DNA from: an uncultured Clostridium sp.
GTDB lineage: Bacteria > Bacillota > Clostridia > TANB77 > CAG-508
DNA: 7,220 nucleotides
Assembly: GCA_947568605.1 (NCBI GenBank)
Contig: CANOPV010000041.1
Location: 1 to 7,220, forward strand
Direction: 5' to 3'
Part shown: piece by piece, positions 1 through 5,997 of the stretch
How positions within the stretch are numbered: position 1 is the stretch's first letter
Layout of the letters: the number at the start of each line of letters is the position of its first letter
Translations under genes and position numbers: made by a program
The notes under the pieces: generated by a model
Told to the model about the DNA's origin: nothing
Database searches by the model: none
The model's input: the letters and a program-made list of their open reading frames with translations, nothing else

Positions 1-351
1 CGGTGTTTTATCGTGAAATGGTATACTTGCTTTTTGAGTATATTTATATAGTTTATTTCTTGTTGTATATATTATTTCTTCTCCCATCATATTTGTTGCA
101 GTTGTTGCTATAAAGTTTATTATGTTTTGTAATATTACTATTGCTATATAGGCTACTCCTATTATTCCAATTGTTATTATTCCTTTTTCATATATGCCAT
201 TTGGTAAATAGTCGTCTATTACTATTTTTATTAGATATGGTCTTATTAGTTCTCCTAAGTTTACTATTATTGATAATATTGTAATTATTATTATTGTTTT
301 TTTATGTTGTTTTATCATATCTCGTACTCTTGCAAGAGTTTTGTTTTTCAT
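1..351 (-). CDS. ABC exporter half-transporter, second subunit of heterodimer (C-terminal part off the window)
   Basis: Only the first 117 codons are present; the gene runs off the left edge. I translated it from ATG at 351-349. The product begins MKNKTLARVRDMIKQHKKT, then has a hydrophobic stretch at about residues 19-33 leading to the RPYLIKIVIDDYLP motif typical of the first transmembrane helix of type I ABC exporters. A second membrane helix lies at about 57-82, followed by the cytosolic stretch ending FHDKTP, where exporters usually continue into a 'GxLxxRxTND' coupling region. The start is supported by AAGGAG at 363-358, 6 bases upstream. The gene follows the 365-2101 ABC gene after 13 bases and is surely its operon partner. 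By family precedent (BmrC/BmrD, TM287/TM288) this subunit should carry the catalytically competent ATPase site, but that part is not visible. Isoleucine codons are 25 ATA to 2 ATT. The substrate is unknown; drug or lipid export is the usual guess. Confidence 0.93.
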   Translation of the reverse strand, partial: MKNKTLARVRDMIKQHKKTIIIITILSIIVNLGELIRPYLIKIVIDDYLPNGIYEKGIITIGIIGVAYIAIVILQNIINFIATTATNMMGEEIIYTTRNKLYKYTQKASIPFHDKTP

Positions 352-364
352 TGGTTTCTCCTTT

Positions 365-2101
365 TTAGTTTATTTCTTCTTTTGAAGATTGTTGAATATA
401 GAATTTGTTGTATAGTCCATTTTGATTTATTAATTGTTCGTGTGTTCCTTGTTCAATTATTTGTCCTGCGTCTAGTACTATTATTTTATTTGCGTCTTTT
501 ATGTCTGATATTCTGTTTGATATTATTATACAGGTTTTTCCTTTGCTTAATTCTTTTACATTTTTTAATACTTTTTCTTCTGTTTTGTTGTCTAATGCTG
601 AGAAACTATCATCATATATTATTATATTACTTTTTAGTAAGAATGCTCTTGATATTACTAGTCTTTGTTTTTGCCCTCCTGATAGGTCTATTCCTCTTTC
701 TCCTATTATTGTATCTATTCCGTTTTGCATTTTTTCTATGTCCTCGTGTATCATCGCATTTTTTACACTTTCTTTTATTTCTTCTTCTTCAAATTCTTCT
801 TTAAATAATCTTACATTTTCTTTTATTGTTGTTGAGAATAGGAAGTTATCTTGTGTTATATAACATATACTTTTTCTTAATATTTCAATTGGTATGTCGT
901 TTATGTCTTTTCCTCCTATTGTTATTTTGCCGTTTGGTACAGGGTATAGTTTTAATAATAAATTCATTAATGTTGTTTTTCCGCTTCCTATTGTTCCTAT
1001 TATTCCTAATGTTTCACCTTGTTTTATTTCTATATTTATGTCTTTTAAGATATTATTAATACTTTCTTGATAATTAAATGTTAGATTGTTTATTTTTATA
1101 TCTCCTGATATTAATGAATCGTTTTTTAGTGTTTTTTCATCTATTTTTTCTCTTTCTAAATTAAATACATTGTCTAACCTATTGTATGAGATTTGTGCTC
1201 TTTTGTATCTTGATATTATGCTTGGTATCCAGGTTACTGGTCCTAAAAATAGTCCAATGTATCCATTAAATGCGATTAAATCTCCTGTTGTTATGTTTCC
1301 TTCTAATACTAGTTTTGAACCATATATTATGCTTATTCCATAACATATTCCAAATCCTATTTTTATACAACTTGATAATAGGGTTGAATATACATCTACT
1401 GCATTGTTGCTTTGTCTTAAAAATCTGTTTTTCTTTATGAATTCTTTTACTTGCTGTCCTTCGATTGAGTATGATTTTGTTGTTCTTATTGCGTCTGTGC
1501 TTTCTTGTACATATTCTGAAAGTTCTGTAAAGTATTTTTGTGATTTTTTAAAACTTTTTTCTAAGTATTTTTTTATTTTTACTGTTATATATATTGTTAC
1601 TATTATTGGTAATAGTGTTATTATTGTTAGTTTTACATCTACTCCTGTCATCATTACATAAGTTGCATTTATGAATATTACTATTATTCTTGTTCCATAA
1701 GATAATATTCTATATATAAATGACCTTATTTCCATAATGTCTTTTGTGAAGTATGACATTAATTCTCCATTTTTTATGTTTTGTATGTTTGTCATTTTCA
1801 TTTTCATAAATTGATTAAATAGTTCATTTTTTGTGTCTTTTTCAAAACTTCTTGGTAAGTATCCTGCAAGCCATCTCCACGGCATTCTTACTATTAATAG
1901 TATTACTGATATTATAATTAGGTTTATTATTGATTTTATTATTTGTTGTTGATTGTCGTTTATATTGTATAATAAGTCTACTATTTGCCCTATTATTTTT
2001 GGTGGATATGTTAGAAAATACATATTTAGGTTTATGAATAGTATCATTAGTATTATTGTTATTTTGTATTTTTTGATTAGGCTTATTGCTATTTTTTTCA
2101 T
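365..2101 (-). CDS. ABC exporter half-transporter with degenerate ATPase site (BmrC/YheI-like)
   Basis: A 578-residue membrane-spanning domain plus ATPase domain, normal length for a half-size exporter. Residues 1 to about 300 hold the membrane helices. The nucleotide-binding domain follows: A-loop Tyr344, Walker A GTIGSGKTT at 369-377 (Lys375), Q-loop Gln417, signature LSGGQ at 473-477, Walker B IIIYDD ending at 497-498, D-loop SALD at 501-504. Two catalytic positions are changed. The residue after the Walker B Asp, normally the catalytic Glu, is Asp498, and the switch His is Asn529 (in IIISNRISD). Such changes mark the non-hydrolysing member of heterodimeric exporters, which fits the second half-transporter just downstream. 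The first in-frame start is ATG at 2101; an in-frame stop lies seven codons before it. AAGGAG at 2121-2116 is 14 bases upstream, rather far, with a weak GAGA closer in. A good promoter lies at 2142-2170. The role is export of an unidentified substrate across the cytoplasmic membrane. Confidence 0.95.
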   Translation of the reverse strand: MKKIAISLIKKYKITIILMILFINLNMYFLTYPPKIIGQIVDLLYNINDNQQQIIKSIINLIIISVILLIVRMPWRWLAGYLPRSFEKDTKNELFNQFMKMKMTNIQNIKNGELMSYFTKDIMEIRSFIYRILSYGTRIIVIFINATYVMMTGVDVKLTIITLLPIIVTIYITVKIKKYLEKSFKKSQKYFTELSEYVQESTDAIRTTKSYSIEGQQVKEFIKKNRFLRQSNNAVDVYSTLLSSCIKIGFGICYGISIIYGSKLVLEGNITTGDLIAFNGYIGLFLGPVTWIPSIISRYKRAQISYNRLDNVFNLEREKIDEKTLKNDSLISGDIKINNLTFNYQESINNILKDINIEIKQGETLGIIGTIGSGKTTLMNLLLKLYPVPNGKITIGGKDINDIPIEILRKSICYITQDNFLFSTTIKENVRLFKEEFEEEEIKESVKNAMIHEDIEKMQNGIDTIIGERGIDLSGGQKQRLVISRAFLLKSNIIIYDDSFSALDNKTEEKVLKNVKELSKGKTCIIISNRISDIKDANKIIVLDAGQIIEQGTHEQLINQNGLYNKFYIQQSSKEEIN

Positions 2102-2141
2102 ATTTTCTCTAAGTTCTCCTTATATTTCTTTTGTTTTGTAA

Positions 2142-2170
2142 ATTTTATCATATTTTTTTTAAGATAGCAA
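2142..2170 (-). promoter_or_regulatory. Promoter of the ABC exporter operon
   Basis: Read on the minus strand: -35 TTGCTA (2170-2165, 4 of 6 to consensus), a 17-base spacer, and -10 TAAAAT (2147-2142, 5 of 6) preceded by TGA, an extended -10. Transcription would begin near 2135, giving a leader of about 34 bases before the ATG at 2101. That is too short for a leader peptide of the kind that controls bmrCD in Bacillus subtilis. Confidence 0.65.
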
Positions 2171-2186
2171 CTTTTTTTAGATTTTA

Positions 2187-2215
2187 TAGTCAAATAATAT
2201 TTTTTGTGTTATACT
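2187..2215 (+). promoter_or_regulatory. Promoter of the J-domain gene
   Basis: -35 TAGTCA (2187-2192, 4 of 6), a 17-base spacer, and -10 TATACT (2210-2215, 5 of 6) with an upstream TG at 2207-2208 (extended -10). Transcription would begin near 2222, about 25 bases before the TTG start. Its -35 element lies only 16 bases from that of the divergent ABC promoter, so the two polymerase footprints would overlap. No CIRCE-type inverted repeat for HrcA heat-shock control is visible. Confidence 0.6.
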
Positions 2216-2233
2216 GTATTTATATTTACAAAT

Positions 2234-2238
2234 GGAGG
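2234..2238 (+). promoter_or_regulatory. Ribosome binding site fixing the TTG start of the J-domain gene
   Basis: GGAGG stands 8 bases before TTG at 2247-2249. No in-frame ATG exists upstream of the HPD motif; the first in-frame Met codon is near residue 49, so any later start would destroy the J domain. The TTG start is therefore well supported. Confidence 0.85.
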
Positions 2239-2246
2239 TTTGAATC

Positions 2247-2912
2247 TTGGAAAATAATTATTATGATATTTTAGAGGTTAATAAAAATGCATCACAGGAA
2301 ATTATAGATAGAGTTTATAAGGTTTTAGTAAAAAAATATCATCCAGATTTACAGTCAGACCCCGAAATTAAATGCCAATATGAGCAAAAAATGAAAGAAA
2401 TAAATGAAGCATATGAGATTTTATCTGATGAACAAAAAAGAAAAGAATATGATGATATCATCTTTAATAATTCATCAGATGATTTTTCTAGTAATACTAA
2501 AGCTAATAAGGCGAATTCTAATTATTCTGATAATGAAAATACTAGTACAAATGTAAATGCAAATATTAATAATATTTATGAAGATTCTTTTAAAAAGTTT
2601 CAAGAGGAGTTACAAAAACAAGAAGAGCTACGTAAAAAAGAACAAGAGTATTATAGACAACAAATGGAGAATACTATAAATAAAGCGTATTATGATGCTT
2701 ATATTCAAGATTTAAAAAATAGAGGTTATAAGATAAAATATAAAAAGAGTTTTAAAGATTATGTACGTTCTTTTGTTTCAATTTTAATTGTGTTGCTTAT
2801 TATAGTTATTTTATGGCATATTCCTTTTGTGCATAATTTTTGTATTGATTTGTATAATGATAATGAGATTATTAGGTTTTTTACTAATATTGTTATGTCT
2901 GTTTTTTGGTAA
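2247..2912 (+). CDS. Membrane-anchored J-domain protein (class III DnaJ-like co-chaperone)
   Basis: A 221-residue protein started from TTG. Residues 5-70 are a canonical J domain: YYDILEVNKNAS, the HPD triad at His32-Pro33-Asp34 that stimulates DnaK ATPase, and the helix III/IV signature INEAYEILSDEQKRKEYDD. There is no glycine/phenylalanine-rich region, zinc-finger or C-terminal substrate-binding domain, so this is not the housekeeping DnaJ. Residues 73-110 are a Ser/Asn-rich, probably unstructured linker. Residues 113-145 are rich in Glu, Gln and Lys and likely coiled-coil. A single hydrophobic helix lies at about 174-195 (SFVSILIVLLIIVILW), followed by a short tail. With the J domain N-terminal and no signal peptide, the J domain most likely faces the cytoplasm and recruits DnaK to the membrane. 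The client is unknown. It is transcribed alone, divergently from the ABC operon and convergently with the restriction-modification genes. Confidence 0.92.
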   Translation: MENNYYDILEVNKNASQEIIDRVYKVLVKKYHPDLQSDPEIKCQYEQKMKEINEAYEILSDEQKRKEYDDIIFNNSSDDFSSNTKANKANSNYSDNENTSTNVNANINNIYEDSFKKFQEELQKQEELRKKEQEYYRQQMENTINKAYYDAYIQDLKNRGYKIKYKKSFKDYVRSFVSILIVLLIIVILWHIPFVHNFCIDLYNDNEIIRFFTNIVMSVFW

Positions 2913-3019
2913 AAGAAAAGTGGTTCTGCCACAGGGACGCACAGTGTTCGTCCACATTACATTTTTATTTTGTCTATTTTTTGAAGAGAAGACGACAATC
3001 CCCACCCTCTTACATTTTA
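2913..3019. terminator. Convergent gap with GC-rich double hairpin; probable terminator of the restriction-modification operon
   Basis: This gap between converging genes holds an unusually GC-rich stretch (2920-2955). Hairpin one is GTGG (2920-2923) / CCAC (2929-2932) with a 5-base loop. Hairpin two is GGACG (2935-2939) / CGTCC (2949-2953), extendable inward past one mismatch by two pairs. On the minus strand, hairpin one is followed directly by TTTTCTTTT (2919-2911), which fits a rho-independent terminator for hsdS transcripts, though its stem is only 4 pairs. On the plus strand the T-rich run comes about 7 bases after hairpin two, so termination of the J-domain transcript is less clear. A weaker AAGAG/CTCTT pair flanks 2984-3011. 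The element could instead be a dispersed REP-like repeat. Confidence 0.5.
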
Positions 3020-4084
3020 TTATTTAGTTATATTCTGTAAGGTTTTTATTTTCTTTTTAATATTATTATAGATATTTTTTATATACTCATCCATATATTT
3101 ATAGTCTAGATTTCCGAATTCATCTATTGGCAACATAATTGTAAAGTCAGTATCTATATGTCTATTTAATTCATTGATAAATGCTTTGTAATGTGTATTT
3201 CCTTCTTTAAATATTACTGAACATATAAATTTCTTTGCATTAAATGATATATTGATTTTTGGAATAAGTACTATAACATTTTGGCTAGTATAAAAATCTT
3301 TTTCTTGTATAAAACATGAGCCAAGATATGCTCCACCTAATGCCAAAGTCAAATTTCCTGCTTTATATGGTTTATATCCATCAACCTCATCTACTATTGC
3401 AGTTACCCCATTATTTGTTCCAGATCTTCCAACAAAATTTATTGTAGGATTATTAAATTTCATAGCAACTTTATCCATTTTAGTACCAGGATCTATATTA
3501 AATATGTCATACAAATGAAATGGTTTCCACTCTGTTATATTCATTTTATTACTTTGATTACTACTCTTGTTCAAATTTTTAAGATAAATTAATGATTTTT
3601 TTTCAATACTTTTCATATATTGTTCCATATAATTCCAATCTGGATTTCCTTTTTCATCAACAGGTAATTTTATTTTTTTATTTCTTATTCTTTCTGGAAT
3701 CATACCATCAGAAAATGAATAATTATCAGAAAAACCCTTTTCAAATATTGTTTTTATGAACAGAATTGTATGTGGTTTTAAGTTTTGCGTATCTACATAA
3801 TACATCTTATTACCTGTAATATATTCTTCTTCTTGAAAAAAGAAATTGGCATTTTCTGCTCCAAAAGAAATAGTATTTTTTGGATTTACATTTAATAAAT
3901 CTTCTTTCTTTACATACATATTTAATCCATTATTAAATTTAGATCTTGTTATATAAGCTATTTTATTATCATTTTCTTCAGATTCAGTAATATCTTTTTT
4001 ATGATATGCAGTCGAATTAATTAAGTTAAATAAATCGCCAACTATAAATTCTTTCCACTCTCTTATATTAAGTTTAGTTTCCAT
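3020..4084 (-). CDS. hsdS: Restriction-modification specificity subunit with two target-recognition domains (HsdS / BcgI-B-like)
   Basis: A 354-residue S subunit built as two similar halves, each reading one part of a split DNA target. Half one starts IREWKEFIVGDLFNL (7-21) and ends IKLPVDEKGNPDWNYMEQYM (138-157). Half two starts ITEWKPFHLYDIFNI (183-197) and ends IMLPIDEFGNLDYKYMDEYI (316-335). The LP...GN.D..YM.. segment leads into the helix that spaces the two domains. Internal pairs such as ITRSKFNNGL (45-54) and VGRSGTNNGV (218-227) confirm the duplication. Length is close to the roughly 340-residue BcgI B subunit and shorter than most type I HsdS proteins. The start ATG overlaps the end of the methylase-nuclease gene by 11 bases, and its ribosome binding site (AAGGGGGG, 4101-4094, 9-base spacing) lies inside that gene, so the two are translationally coupled. 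The DNA target cannot be predicted from sequence alone; the halves differ, so it should be asymmetric. Confidence 0.9.
   Translation of the reverse strand: METKLNIREWKEFIVGDLFNLINSTAYHKKDITESEENDNKIAYITRSKFNNGLNMYVKKEDLLNVNPKNTISFGAENANFFFQEEEYITGNKMYYVDTQNLKPHTILFIKTIFEKGFSDNYSFSDGMIPERIRNKKIKLPVDEKGNPDWNYMEQYMKSIEKKSLIYLKNLNKSSNQSNKMNITEWKPFHLYDIFNIDPGTKMDKVAMKFNNPTINFVGRSGTNNGVTAIVDEVDGYKPYKAGNLTLALGGAYLGSCFIQEKDFYTSQNVIVLIPKINISFNAKKFICSVIFKEGNTHYKAFINELNRHIDTDFTIMLPIDEFGNLDYKYMDEYIKNIYNNIKKKIKTLQNITK
3524..3541 (-). repeat. Internal direct repeat, copy 2, start of second HsdS half
   Basis: These 18 bases match 4052-4069 at 17 of 18 positions and encode NITEWK. The copies lie 528 bases apart, a multiple of three, so recombination between them would remove one target-recognition domain while keeping the frame. 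Confidence 0.8.
4052..4069 (-). repeat. Internal direct repeat, copy 1, start of first HsdS half
   Basis: These 18 bases encode NIREWK and differ from 3524-3541 by one base. A second, weaker pair marks the ends of the halves: 3639-3667 and 3105-3133 share 21 of 29 aligned bases. Confidence 0.8.
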
Positions 4085-5849
4085 CTTTGTTATCCCCCCT
4101 TAATGTAATAACATAATCTTTACCATCGCGGGCAACAGAACTTGAATACATTACTTTATATGTTAAACTGTTTGAAAATTCTTTTACATCTATTCCTTCT
4201 TTATACATAATATAATCCATCATAGTTTTAGTAAAATCTTCTTCAGATATTTCAAATTCTTTTTCTGGCATTTGATAACTTAAATGTTCAGTAGGTTTAA
4301 TCCATTGAATTGTGTCATCTCCACTTTGTTTATGAATAACATCTACAAATTTATTTTCTATTTCCTGCCATCTGTCTTTTATATCGTGTCTTCCTTGATT
4401 TTTAACAGTTTCTAAGCCATCATCTTTGATGTAACACGCAAATATCTCTTTTTCATTTTGAGGTATACCTGCCTCAAATATAAATATCGATGCTGTTACA
4501 CCTTCTGAAAATACTTTTTCTGGTAATTTAATTATTTTTTGTAATTGATGATGTTTTAATATTGATGCACTATTATCTTTTTCCAATTTCTTATCTGGTA
4601 ATATAAATGCACATTTTGTATGAACTGGTACATTGTCTAATACATTTTCAACAATTTTAAGACATCCATATTTTCTTTCAAAAGGAGGATTCATTAATAC
4701 TTTTGTTATTCCCTTATTTCTTATCCATTCTCCTGCTTTCAAATTTCTACTATCTAATTGCTCTAAATTAGTTTTACCATCTTTATGAATTAACATATTA
4801 GCACAAGCTAAGGCAAATATTTCTCTATCAAATTCAATTCCAAACAATTGCTGACTGTTTATTTTTTTTGCTTTTTCTGTTTGTATTCCACCAGATTCTT
4901 TAATCATTTTACTCATAGCTTTAACTAAGAAACCTCCTGAACCACAAGCTGCATCTAAAACCTTATCATCTTGATGAATATCAATAATTCTATACATTAA
5001 TGAAGTAATATGCTCTGGTGTAAATACTTGTCCATTTTCTGATTTCTTTTTATATCTGTTAAATTCGTTAAAAAATATTCCCATTACATCTTCGCCATTC
5101 CAGTAATCTGAATTTACACATTCAGAAATTTCAGATACCCAATCAATAAAATTGTCAATAGCATCTTGATTTTCTGTGGAATTCATTCTTATTTCAGAAT
5201 AAACTTCCAATAAAATATCTAATTTTTGGTTTTGTCTTCTACTTTCTTCTAATGATTTTGCTAATGTAGAATGTATTGATGTATGAAATGTTTGATAGTT
5301 CATTCCTTTAAATAAACTAGCTCCATATCTTTTAGCAACTAATGCACAAGCAGTAAAAATCATTCTATGATATAAATTTTTTATTCCAAACTCTGTGTGT
5401 AGACAATCATTTATTTTTTTTGTTAAACTATATATTTTTTGTTTATCAATCTTATCGACTTTGAACAATGATAAATAATAATCTTTATTCTGTAATGTGT
5501 TAACTGATTTAATTATCTCATTATTTTTTAACACTATTACATCTATACCATTGTATAAAATTCCAATTACTTTTTTATATTTAGTTAAAACAATATTACA
5601 ATTTTTAATTATTTCATCTAAATAATTATTCAAAACTTGCTTAGAATTTTTTGTTTCTAAAATAATTGCAACATCATCAATATTTTTAGGCAAATACCAT
5701 CCATCTGGTCTATCTTTTACGCCTGTAAATCCTAATTGATTAAATGAAGTTATTTGACCTACACCAGCATTTGCAATTTCAGAATTCATTAATTCTAAAA
5801 TTTTTCCAGCCTGTTCTCTTACTTCATCCTCTGTCTTATCAATAATCAT
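4074..5849 (-). CDS. Fused restriction endonuclease / N6-adenine DNA methyltransferase (BcgI-A-like, type IIB)
   Basis: A 591-residue protein. The first 150 or so residues form a domain not found in ordinary HsdM, with RPDGW (47-51) and ILETKNSK (63-70): Asp49 and Glu65-Thr66-Lys67 fit a PD-(D/E)XK nuclease site. Residues from about 150 on resemble HsdM: a helical region, then GQVFTPEH (273-280), SAM-binding motif I VLDAACGSGGF (297-307), motif II around FGIEFD (336-341), catalytic NPPF (387-390), and FSEGVTASIFIFEAG (447-461). The methyltransferase should make N6-methyladenine, and the nuclease should cut unmodified DNA, both guided by the overlapping S subunit. No hsdR gene is present in the window: the flanks are a convergent J-protein gene and phage genes. 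Start ATG at 5849 has TGAGGT 5 bases upstream. It has its own promoter at 5888-5916. Isoleucine codons in the first 108 residues are 11 ATT to 4 ATA, unlike the ABC genes, which hints at transfer. A type I HsdM with an unusual N-terminus is the alternative. Confidence 0.88.
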   Translation of the reverse strand: MIIDKTEDEVREQAGKILELMNSEIANAGVGQITSFNQLGFTGVKDRPDGWYLPKNIDDVAIILETKNSKQVLNNYLDEIIKNCNIVLTKYKKVIGILYNGIDVIVLKNNEIIKSVNTLQNKDYYLSLFKVDKIDKQKIYSLTKKINDCLHTEFGIKNLYHRMIFTACALVAKRYGASLFKGMNYQTFHTSIHSTLAKSLEESRRQNQKLDILLEVYSEIRMNSTENQDAIDNFIDWVSEISECVNSDYWNGEDVMGIFFNEFNRYKKKSENGQVFTPEHITSLMYRIIDIHQDDKVLDAACGSGGFLVKAMSKMIKESGGIQTEKAKKINSQQLFGIEFDREIFALACANMLIHKDGKTNLEQLDSRNLKAGEWIRNKGITKVLMNPPFERKYGCLKIVENVLDNVPVHTKCAFILPDKKLEKDNSASILKHHQLQKIIKLPEKVFSEGVTASIFIFEAGIPQNEKEIFACYIKDDGLETVKNQGRHDIKDRWQEIENKFVDVIHKQSGDDTIQWIKPTEHLSYQMPEKEFEISEEDFTKTMMDYIMYKEGIDVKEFSNSLTYKVMYSSSVARDGKDYVITLRGDNKDGN

Positions 5850-5997
5850 ATTTTACCTCACATTTATTTATAATAATTTTAATATATTTTATATCATAAA
5901 ATTCATCCTTTCTCAACAGTTTTTCTGTATTTTTGTCTTTATATAACAATTTTGTGTCCCATTTGAATAATTTTAAAAAATTTGTTAAACTTGACAT
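5839..5997 (-). pseudogene. 52-codon ORF, probable truncated start of a phage tail-associated gene
   Basis: The ORF starts at ATG 5997-5995, directly after the tail-gene stop (TAAATG), and ends at TGA 5841-5839, overlapping the methylase-nuclease start by 11 bases. A near-perfect ribosome binding site, AAAGGAGG (6013-6006), lies 8 bases upstream inside the tail gene, so it is very likely translated. The product begins MSSLTNFLKLFKWDT, which resembles from memory the N-terminus of small phage proteins found after tail genes in Firmicutes, where 'LxLFKWDT' is usually followed by an acidic stretch and a 'LNxNWDKID' motif. Here that continuation is missing. Residues 16-52 are Lys/Ile/Tyr-rich without recognisable motifs, and their DNA contains the promoter of the downstream gene. 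My reading is that the original gene was cut near 5950 and the rest is chance read-through. It could instead be an intact small phage protein of unknown role. Confidence 0.55.
5888..5916 (-). promoter_or_regulatory. Promoter of the restriction-modification operon
   Basis: Minus strand: -35 TTGAGA (5916-5911, 5 of 6), a 17-base spacer, and -10 TATAAA (5893-5888, 5 of 6) preceded by TGA, an extended -10. The start point would be near 5881, about 32 bases before the ATG at 5849. A small inverted repeat, ACAG/CTGT (5916-5928), touches the -35 edge. No controller (C-protein) gene is seen nearby. The promoter lies inside the 52-codon phage-derived ORF, so this operon can be expressed independently of phage late transcription. 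Confidence 0.7.

Noticed and set aside
304..1661. Several plus-strand frames of 77-166 codons rich in Leu/Phe or Ser
   Set aside because: They lie antisense to the ABC genes, have no plausible ribosome binding sites, and their composition is what A-rich membrane-protein genes give when read backwards.
2984..3011. AAGAG/CTCTT pair as a terminator
   Set aside because: Five weak pairs around an 18-base loop are not enough; it is mentioned only within the gap description.
3020..5849. An incomplete type I system that has lost hsdR
   Set aside because: The methylase carries an extra N-terminal domain with a PD...ETK motif, and the two-gene layout and lengths match BcgI-like enzymes. Kept only as an alternative.
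5916..5928. ACAG/CTGT inverted repeat next to the -35 of the restriction-modification promoter as an operator
   Set aside because: It is only 4 base pairs with a T-only loop, which is easily random, and no regulator gene is seen.
2968..5938. TTTTGTCT at 2968-2975 and 5931-5938, on both sides of the restriction-modification genes, as a possible target-site duplication
   Set aside because: An 8-base match of such T-rich sequence is expected by chance when comparing two AT-rich gaps, and no transposase or terminal inverted repeats are present.
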